A stretch of 64,000 bases of DNA, taken from assembly GCA_023100825.1 (NCBI GenBank), contig CP095846.1:3100001-3164000 (forward strand). Reading direction: 5' to 3'. Numbering within the stretch: the first letter of the stretch is position 1; each line of letters begins with the position of its first letter. This document shows positions 58,371-64,000 of the stretch, in pieces. Under the pieces are notes generated by a model that was not told the DNA's origin, did not search any database, and was given only the letters and a program-made list of their open reading frames with translations. The stretch is from Nocardioidaceae bacterium SCSIO 66511. GTDB taxonomy: Bacteria > Actinomycetota > Actinomycetes > Propionibacteriales > Nocardioidaceae. The translations under genes were made by a program, and so were the position numbers.

Positions 58371-58457
58371 GGTCCCAGTGTGCCACGCACACAGCATCAC
58401 GGGCGCACCCCGACCCGCGTTCTCAGTATCCGAAACGCCGTCGGTACGCTCGTGGCC

Positions 58458-59174
58458 GTGACCCACGAGCTTCCCCGCACCGCCGATGTGCGCGCGATCT
58501 ACCTCGTGCTCACGCCCCGGGCCGTCGACCTGAACGAGAGCGGAGAGGTCGACGTACGCCCGTTCGCCGACGACTCCCGAGCCTTGCCTCCTCCCGATCT
58601 GCTGGTCGCGCGCGGCAGCACGCTCGACGACCTCGAGCTCCTCGCCGACCGCACCCATGTCCTCGCCGTCACCAAGGCGAGCGGCGTCGAGGACGCACAC
58701 GGGATCGAATGCGCCGCACGCTCACGTGCTCTGCGGGTCGCCGCCGAGCACGACGGCCTCGTGATCGACACCGCCGTACCGCGGATCCTGCACGGCGACG
58801 CGTCGCACACTCCCGACGCACACGAATGGTTCGCGTTCTCCCATACGGATACCTCGATCCGTACGCACGGGCTGGCGCGGTTCGGCCTGCCCGAGCTCGG
58901 CAACGACCAGGCGAGCTCCGAGCTCCTGCCGATGTACGACGCAGTACTCGTTGGAGTCGCACAGCGGCTGATCGAGGAGTGGCCGGCCAACGACCCGATC
59001 GGACCCGCCACGATCACGTTGCGCGATATCGCACGTGGGTACGGCGACGCGTTCACCGAGGGAGACGATCCGACGCTGACCCGCAGCGTGAACGTCAGCC
59101 TGCGTTACGACAAGGGCCGCCAACTGCTGGAGGTCGTACTCCACGACGACCCGGCCACCGCGCTGTTCGGCTAG
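58458..59174 (+). CDS. conserved hypothetical protein
   Basis: A 238-aa soluble protein I do not recognise. It starts VTHELPRTADVRAIYLVL at a GTG. Visible features: an acidic stretch (VDVRPFADDSRALPPPDLL, about 33-51), several His residues (THG, SHTDTS), and an alpha/beta middle with VVIDTAV-like strands. No signal peptide, membrane span or known catalytic motif. It lies divergent from the cimA leader and convergent with ilvE, so its conservation there might reflect amino-acid metabolism, but that is conjecture. Confidence 0.65.
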   Translation: MTHELPRTADVRAIYLVLTPRAVDLNESGEVDVRPFADDSRALPPPDLLVARGSTLDDLELLADRTHVLAVTKASGVEDAHGIECAARSRALRVAAEHDGLVIDTAVPRILHGDASHTPDAHEWFAFSHTDTSIRTHGLARFGLPELGNDQASSELLPMYDAVLVGVAQRLIEEWPANDPIGPATITLRDIARGYGDAFTEGDDPTLTRSVNVSLRYDKGRQLLEVVLHDDPATALFG

Positions 59175-59181
59175 ACGCGGC

Positions 59182-60282
59182 CTACGCCACGGTGTGCATC
59201 CAGCCGCGCCGATCGTCGGCGCGGCCGTACTGGATGTCCACCAGGGCCTCGCGGATCGCCATTGTCACCTTGCCCGCTTCGCCGTCTCCGCTGCGCGCCT
59301 CTGCGACGTCGTCGCCGTCGGCCCATTTGAGCGTGCCGACCGGGGTGACGACTGCTGCGGTGCCGCATGCGAACACCTCGGTGATCCGCCCGTCACGTAC
59401 GCCGTCGCGCCACTCGTCGATGCCGACGCGCCGCTCGATGACCGTATGACCGAGGTCGGAGGCGAGGGTCATCACCGAGTCGCGGGTGATGCCCTCGAGA
59501 ATCGATCCGGACAGCTCTGGAGTGACGATCGACCCGTCGTCGTAGACGAAGTAGAGGTTCATACCGCCGAGCTCTTCGACCCACTGGTGCTCGACGTCAT
59601 CGAGGAACACCACCTGGTCGCACCCGTGCTCGGAGGCTTGGCTCTGCGGCAGCAGGCTCGCCGCATAGTTGCCTCCGCATTTGGCCGCACCGGTGCCGCC
59701 CGTGCCCGCGCGGGCGTAATCGGTCGACAGCCAGATCGACACCGGCTTGACACCCCCGGCGAAGTACGCGCCAGCCGGCGAGGCGATGACCGAGAAGGTC
59801 ACATGCTTCGACGGCCGCACGCCGAGGAACACCTCGGACGCGAACATGAACGGGCGTACGTACAGGCTCGTCTCACCGCCCGACGGAACCCACGCCGCGT
59901 CGGCGCGGATCAGGGCGTCGATGGCAGAGACGAAAAGCTCTTCGGGCAGCTTCGGCAACGCCAGGCGCTCAGACGAGCGCTGCATCCGAGCGGCGTTCGA
60001 ATGCGGCCGGAACGTGCGGATCGAACCGTCGGGATGCGCGTACGCCTTGAGTCCTTCGAAGATCTCCTGCGCGTAGTGCAGCACCGCCGTCGCCGGGTCG
60101 ATCGACAGTGGACCGTACGCAACGACCCGTGGGTCCTGCCAGCCGCCCTCGGGAGTCCACTCCGCCAGGAACATGTGGTCGGTGAAGTACGAGCCGAAGC
60201 CTGGGTCGGCGAGGATCTCCGCGCGGCGCTCGGGTGACGTGGGCGCGGGGTTTGCATCGAGGCGGATGGACGGCGTTGTCAT
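59182..60282 (-). CDS. ilvE: branched-chain amino-acid aminotransferase, copy A
   Basis: A 366-aa PLP fold-type IV enzyme that transaminates the 2-oxo acids of Ile, Leu and Val. The catalytic lysine is in GGTGAAKCGGNYAAS (about 190-204), with EIFEGLKAYAHPDG near 75. The ATG at 60282 gives MTTPSIRLDANPAPTSPE; a slightly longer reading to 60303 is possible. Immediately downstream of copy B, ten bases apart; the two are tandem duplicates with about two-thirds identity by eye. Confidence 0.95.
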   Translation of the reverse strand: MTTPSIRLDANPAPTSPERRAEILADPGFGSYFTDHMFLAEWTPEGGWQDPRVVAYGPLSIDPATAVLHYAQEIFEGLKAYAHPDGSIRTFRPHSNAARMQRSSERLALPKLPEELFVSAIDALIRADAAWVPSGGETSLYVRPFMFASEVFLGVRPSKHVTFSVIASPAGAYFAGGVKPVSIWLSTDYARAGTGGTGAAKCGGNYAASLLPQSQASEHGCDQVVFLDDVEHQWVEELGGMNLYFVYDDGSIVTPELSGSILEGITRDSVMTLASDLGHTVIERRVGIDEWRDGVRDGRITEVFACGTAAVVTPVGTLKWADGDDVAEARSGDGEAGKVTMAIREALVDIQYGRADDRRGWMHTVA

Positions 60283-60292
60283 GTTCTGCACG

Positions 60293-61468
60293 TTACCAAT
60301 CATTCACTGGCGAGCCGGTACGGATCGGTCGATCGGCATCGGAGGCGGGTCGCCGTCCGCCGACGACGTCGTGCATCCAGCCGTACAGGTCGGGGACACG
60401 GCCGTGCTGGATGCCGACCAGCGCGTCCCGCAATGCGCGCGTCACCTCTGCTCTCGCAGGGTCGGGCACGCTCGCGGTACACACGGAGTCTCCGTCGGCC
60501 CAGCAGAGCCGGCCGATCGGCGTCACCACCGTGGCCGTGCCGCAGCCGAAGACCTCGGTGATCGCCCCGTCACGTACGCCGTCGCGCCATTCGTCGATGC
60601 TGATCCGTCGCTCGACCACCCGGTGGCCGAGGTCGGCCGCGATGGTCTTGAGCGAGTCGCGGGTGATGCCGGCGAGGATCGACCCGGACAGCTCCGGGGT
60701 GACGATCGTGCCGTCGGCGAGCACGAAGCCGACGTTCATCGCGCCGATCTCCTCGACCCACCGTTGCTCGGCGTCGTCGACGAACACGACCTGGTCGCAT
60801 CCGTGCGCCAGAGCCTGCGCCTGCGGCAACAGACTCGCGGCGTAGTTACTGCCGGACTTTGCCGCTCCGGTGCCACCCGAGCCCGCACGCGCGTGCTCCG
60901 CCGAGAGCCAGACGTCGACGGGCTTGAGTCCGCCGTCGAAGTACGGGCCAGCCGGCGAGGCGATCACCGCGAAGGTCGCGCTACGCGCCGCACGGACGCC
61001 GACGAACGCCTCCGTTGCGAACAGGAACGGCCGGATGTACAGGCTGGCCTCGTCGCCTTTCGGTACCCATTCGGAGTCCGCTCGGACCAGCCGGTCGATC
61101 GCGCCGACGAACAGCTCATCGGGTACGGCGGGCAATGCCAGCCGCGCGGCCGAGCGCCGCAGCCGGGCCGCGTTGGCGTACGGCCGGAACGTACGTATGC
61201 CGCCGTCGGGGTGTGCGTACGCCTTGAGTCCTTCGAAGATCTCCTGCGCGTAGTGCAGCACCGCGGAAGCAGGGTCGATCGACAGCGGACCGTACGGTAC
61301 GACGCGCGGATCCTGCCAGCCGTCGCCGATGGTCCACTCGGCGACGAACATGTGGTCGGTGAAATGAGTACCGAAGCGCGGTTCTTCCAGAATCTCCGCG
61401 CGACGCTCCGGCGTCGCCGGAGCTGGGTTGGAGGTGGTGCTGATCGGGTGGGTGGCCGTCGCGGTCAC
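60293..61468 (-). CDS. ilvE: branched-chain amino-acid aminotransferase, copy B
   Basis: A 391-aa paralogue of the adjacent ilvE with the same fold and the PLP lysine in GGTGAAKSGSNYAAS (about 195-209). It has a C-terminal tail (GGRRPASDADRPIR..) absent from copy A, and a somewhat longer N-terminus. The GTG at 61468 is preceded by AGGAGG at 10 bases, which sets the start. Lies 55 bases downstream of leuB. One copy may act on Leu/Ile/Val and the other on a related oxo acid; I cannot tell which. Confidence 0.93.
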   Translation of the reverse strand: MTATATHPISTTSNPAPATPERRAEILEEPRFGTHFTDHMFVAEWTIGDGWQDPRVVPYGPLSIDPASAVLHYAQEIFEGLKAYAHPDGGIRTFRPYANAARLRRSAARLALPAVPDELFVGAIDRLVRADSEWVPKGDEASLYIRPFLFATEAFVGVRAARSATFAVIASPAGPYFDGGLKPVDVWLSAEHARAGSGGTGAAKSGSNYAASLLPQAQALAHGCDQVVFVDDAEQRWVEEIGAMNVGFVLADGTIVTPELSGSILAGITRDSLKTIAADLGHRVVERRISIDEWRDGVRDGAITEVFGCGTATVVTPIGRLCWADGDSVCTASVPDPARAEVTRALRDALVGIQHGRVPDLYGWMHDVVGGRRPASDADRPIRTGSPVNDW

Positions 61469-61523
61469 GTGGACTCGCCTCCTGGCTGAGTGGTGAGGGG
61501 TTGAGGCCGTACGGCCTCTCGGG

Positions 61524-62573
61524 TCAGCCGACCCGTACGCCCTCGGCCACGCGCGCAGCGATGGCCTCGCCCACCTCCTCGGTGCGTCGCGGTGCGGATC
61601 CCCGCTCGGCGATATCGGCCTCGACCGCGCGCTCGACATCGTGCGCGGCGGCCGAATGGCCGAGGTGGTCGAGCAGCAGCGCCGTCGACAGGATCGCCGC
61701 GGTCGGGTCGGCCTTCGACTGGCCGGCGATGTCGGGAGCCGATCCGTGTACCGGCTCGAACATGCTCGGGGCCGTGCGGTCGGGGTTCACGTTTCCGCTT
61801 GCGGCCAGGCCGATGCCTCCGGTGATGGCGGCGGCGAGGTCGGTGATGATGTCGCCGAACAGGTTGTCGGTGACGATGACGTCGAAGCGGGCCGGATCGG
61901 TCGCGAGGAAGATCGTGGCGGCGTCGACATGCAGGTAGTCGACGGCGATGTCCGGGAACTCTGCCGCGACCCGGTCGACGGTGCGTTTCCAGAGGTGGCC
62001 GGCGTGCACCAGCACGTTGTTCTTGTGTACGAGCGTGAGCTTCTTGGCCGGCCGTGCGGCCGCCCGCGCGAACGCGTCGCGTACGACTCGCTCGACGCCG
62101 TGCGCGGTGTTGACACTGACCTCGGTCGCGATCTCGTGCGGCGTGCCGACGCGCAGTGCGCCGCCATTGCCGACGTACGGACCTTCGGTGCCCTCGCGGA
62201 CGACGACGAAGTCGATCTCGCCCGGATCGCTCAACGGCGACGGAACTCCGGTGAACAGCTTCGACGGGCGGAGGTTGACGTAGTGGTCGAGCTCGAACCG
62301 CAGCCGCAGCAGCAACCCCCGCTCGAGTACGCCGGACGGGACGCCTGGGTCACCGACAGCGCCGAGCAGAATAGCGTCGTGGCCGCGGATCTCCTCGAGT
62401 ACCGAGTCCGGAAGGGTTTCGCCGCTGGCGTGGTAACGCCGGGCGCCGAGGTCGTACTCGGTGGTCGTGAACGAAAGGTCGTACGCGGGTGCGATGGTGT
62501 CGAGCACCCGGAGCGCCTCGTGGGTCACTTCGGGGCCGATTCCGTCGCCCGGGACGACTGCGAGTGAGGTCAT
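61524..62573 (-). CDS. leuB: 3-isopropylmalate dehydrogenase
   Basis: A 349-aa NAD-dependent oxidative decarboxylase of leucine synthesis. Seen are the N-terminal [12 protein letters not shown] (6-17), the LKNVRPSKLF-like substrate loop ([13 protein letters not shown]), and the metal/NAD region [13 protein letters not shown] (near 280). Length is typical. First long gene of leuB-ilvE-ilvE, with the 40-aa gene 42 bases upstream. Confidence 0.96.
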   Translation of the reverse strand: MTSLAVVPGDGIGPEVTHEALRVLDTIAPAYDLSFTTTEYDLGARRYHASGETLPDSVLEEIRGHDAILLGAVGDPGVPSGVLERGLLLRLRFELDHYVNLRPSKLFTGVPSPLSDPGEIDFVVVREGTEGPYVGNGGALRVGTPHEIATEVSVNTAHGVERVVRDAFARAAARPAKKLTLVHKNNVLVHAGHLWKRTVDRVAAEFPDIAVDYLHVDAATIFLATDPARFDVIVTDNLFGDIITDLAAAITGGIGLAASGNVNPDRTAPSMFEPVHGSAPDIAGQSKADPTAAILSTALLLDHLGHSAAAHDVERAVEADIAERGSAPRRTEEVGEAIAARVAEGVRVG

Positions 62574-62615
62574 GTGAGGACTCTAGTCATGACTGGGGAA
62601 GCCGAACTTCGCGTC

Positions 62616-62738
62616 TCAGTTGTCGTCGGGGCGTTCGCCGCCGTTGTCGCGCAGATCCATCGCGTTCTGCACGGCACTCTGGCCGTCGTACTTGTCGCGC
62701 AGGTGGCTCGGGCCCCACTCGGGGTACATGTCATACAT
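62616..62738 (-). CDS. small conserved-looking protein (40 aa)
   Basis: A 40-aa ORF starting MYDMYPEWGPSH, ending NGGERPDDN. AGGAGAG lies 7 bases before its ATG, a better ribosome site than most genes here. The composition is polar and acidic, with no membrane span and no run of branched-chain codons, so it is not an obvious leu leader. It is upstream of and in line with leuB. Likely real because of the strong ribosome site and stable reading frame; function unknown. Confidence 0.6.
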   Translation of the reverse strand: MYDMYPEWGPSHLRDKYDGQSAVQNAMDLRDNGGERPDDN

Positions 62739-63097
62739 CGGTCTCTCCTGTGATCGTTGTGAATCGGGCGGAATAGGGAAAACGCTCGGCGGTTGGCTTG
62801 GAGTTCCAGCCAGGCCGTGCGACGTACCGTCCGATGGATCACATCGAAGAGGTCTGCTGCCGAGAAAGGTAACGCTGTTTGCGGGTTCATCCTCGCGGCG
62901 GGAGCTCCAGGCCAAACGCCGAACTCCGCGGCGAGGGTGGCCTATGTGGCCTCGCCGCGGCAGCTGAGAATTACTACGAACTTCCGCATGATGCGGATTA
63001 CGTTAGGTCACCGTTCAGTCACGAGCCAGCGGATTCGGCCGACTTCTCAGATTCCGAGACGCAAAACTCAGTTGCTGGACTGTGCGAGACTGCCCGG
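62739..63097. other. 359-bp intergenic region before the methyltransferase
   Basis: No supported gene. It contains the divergent promoters for the 40-aa ORF and the methyltransferase, and a perfect 11-bp inverted repeat (62926-62936 with 62950-62960, 13-base loop). AT-richer stretches lie at 62968-63010. Confidence 0.5.
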
Positions 63098-63661
63098 GTG
63101 AGCGCGCCCCCCGACGTACCTCCATTGGTCACCCGCGCCTTGGAGCTGTCCAGGCAAGAGGGATTCATCACCGCGACCCGCCACGAGACCGGCAGACTGC
63201 TCGCCACGCTCTCCGCCTCGCGGGCAGGCACCCTCGCGGAACTGGGCACCGGTTGCGGTGTCGGGTCGGCATGGATCAGCAGCGGTACGCGTGGCGACGC
63301 TCACGTCGTGACGGCCGAGGTCGATCCGTCGCTGGCGGAGAAGGTGCAGGAGATCTTCGCCGAGGTCCCCGAGGTCGAGGTGATCGCCGGCGACTGGACG
63401 ACGCTCGAGCAGTACGCGCCGTTCTCGCTGCTGTTCGTCGACGTACGCGACGTCAAGGGCAGTGTCGAGGCGGTGTGCGATCTGATGGAGCCCGGCGGTG
63501 TCGTCGTGCTCGATGACTTCACCCCGTGCGAGTCGTGGCCGCCGATCTTCGAAGGGCGGGTCGACGTGATGCGCGAGCAATGGCTCAGCGACGAGCGCTT
63601 CACGGCCGTCGAGGTGATGGTCTCCCCCGACTCATCGGTGTTGCTCGCGACCCGTCGCTGA
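63098..63661 (+). CDS. SAM-dependent O-methyltransferase-like protein
   Basis: A 187-aa class I methyltransferase. The SAM loop is AELGTGCGVGSAWIS (about 48-62), followed by VVTAEVDPSLAEKVQEIF (about 69-86) with the acidic ribose-binding residue, and LLFVDVRD/VVLDDF. The pattern is that of Class I O-methyltransferases; substrate unknown. The GTG at 63098 is chosen because it starts at the domain; the longer in-frame reading has no family sequence. Confidence 0.8.
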   Translation: MSAPPDVPPLVTRALELSRQEGFITATRHETGRLLATLSASRAGTLAELGTGCGVGSAWISSGTRGDAHVVTAEVDPSLAEKVQEIFAEVPEVEVIAGDWTTLEQYAPFSLLFVDVRDVKGSVEAVCDLMEPGGVVVLDDFTPCESWPPIFEGRVDVMREQWLSDERFTAVEVMVSPDSSVLLATRR

Positions 63662-63694
63662 GCCAAGACACCTCATCTCGGCAGACGCTCGACG

Positions 63695-64000
63695 TCAGCT
63701 CGCCTCGGGTCGCGGGGCCTCGCCGACCCGCGCGTGCCGCGAGATGAGGTCGGCGTACCACCGAGCGCTCGACTTCGGCAGCCGGCGTTGGTCGTCGTAG
63801 TCGACGTAGACGATCCCGAACCGCTTCGTGTAGCCGTACGCCCACTCGAAGTTGTCCAGCAGCGACCAGACGAAGTAGCCCCCGACGGGGGCACCCGCCT
63901 CGATGGCGTCGCCGACGGCGGCGATGTGGCGCGCGAGGTACTCCACTCGCATCGGATCATGGACCCGGCCGTCTCCGTCGACCCGGTCGTCGTACGCGGC
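63695..64000 (-). CDS. family 1 glycoside hydrolase, C-terminal part
   Basis: The last 101 codons of a beta-glucosidase/6-phospho-glycosidase (GH1), cut by the window end. The family C-terminus is clear: [20 protein letters not shown], then [14 protein letters not shown] and SARWYADLI. The WSLLDNFEW block lines the sugar-binding subsite. The catalytic glutamates lie outside the window. On the minus strand, 33 bases from the convergent methyltransferase stop. Confidence 0.9.
   Translation of the reverse strand, partial: AAYDDRVDGDGRVHDPMRVEYLARHIAAVGDAIEAGAPVGGYFVWSLLDNFEWAYGYTKRFGIVYVDYDDQRRLPKSSARWYADLISRHARVGEAPRPEAS

Noticed and set aside
57288-58457. Upstream extension of the 58458 gene by 390 codons
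   Set aside because: The extension is antisense to cimA. The GTG at 58458 gives a normal protein of its own.

Overview
The window is GC-rich chromosomal DNA of an actinobacterium. Supporting signs are frequent GTG starts, CGTAC-rich words everywhere, DnaJ with HrcA under a CIRCE operator, septum-formation-type lipoproteins, DUF3097 and DUF6703 proteins, a citramalate synthase, and a 13E12-type DUF222/HNH gene. The gene order (leuA, era, ybeY, phoH; then dnaJ-hrcA, hemW, lepA, rpsT, holA-comEC-comEA, glycyl-tRNA synthetase, zur) fits Propionibacteriales, probably Nocardioidaceae; that placement is inference. I see no rRNA, tRNA, CRISPR, insertion sequence or prophage. About 60 genes are supported, most on the minus strand in short runs with ATGA or GTGA stop/start overlaps.

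Layout. 1-1.8 kb: leuA (cut at the window edge) with a leucine-containing leader peptide. 1.8-5.6 kb: a DUF805 membrane protein, a flavodoxin-like protein and three lipoproteins. 5.6-9.7 kb: phoH-ybeY-hemolysin-(degenerate cytidine deaminase)-era operon, RNA and ribosome maturation. 9.8-11.9 kb: a diguanylate cyclase and a YrdC/Sua5 protein. 12-15.9 kb: hrcA-dnaJ heat-shock operon, a metallo-beta-lactamase-fold protein and DUF3097. 16-25.4 kb: polar amino-acid ABC importer, hemW, fatty acyl-CoA ligase, then lepA-MOSC-MFS. 25.5-28.8 kb: phosphotransferase, Eis-like acetyltransferase, YccF and rpsT. 28.9-33.1 kb: comEA-comEC-holA. 33.2-38.4 kb: a beta-hydroxyacid dehydrogenase, DegV, two PH-domain membrane proteins and dusB. 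38.5-42.6 kb: ABC-2 exporter with a DesK/DesR-like two-component system, and a lipoprotein. 42.6-45.2 kb: glycyl-tRNA synthetase and a sugar-importer ATPase. 45.3-49.1 kb: small genes, then znuACB-zur behind a Zur-box-like site. 49.2-55.6 kb: accessory stretch with a glycosylase-like gene, a formylglycine-enzyme-like protein, a drug-efflux MFS with divergent TetR, a DUF222/HNH endonuclease and a LysE exporter. 55.7-62.6 kb: branched-chain amino-acid block with cimA (plus a phosphotransferase), two tandem ilvE genes, leuB and a 40-aa ORF. 62.7-64 kb: a methyltransferase and the end of a family 1 glycosidase.

How it fits together. The two ends hold branched-chain amino-acid genes (leuA; cimA, leuB, ilvE x2). 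Both leuA and cimA carry short leader ORFs whose codons match the pathway product (Leu-Leu-Leu; Ile-Ile), and the cimA leader ends in an intrinsic terminator, so transcription attenuation is the best explanation. The zinc operon is self-contained: sensor Zur, a probable operator, and three transporter subunits that all have histidine-rich segments. The efflux/TetR pair looks horizontally acquired: the CGTAC word common elsewhere is absent from it, and 25-bp near-identical direct repeats bracket it.

I did not find a clearly new multi-gene defence or biosynthetic system. The most unusual signals are the paired amino-acid leaders, the very long hairpins at several gene ends, the bracketed efflux cassette, the His-tailed zinc transporter, and the SUMF1-fold protein lacking one of the usual copper-binding cysteines.
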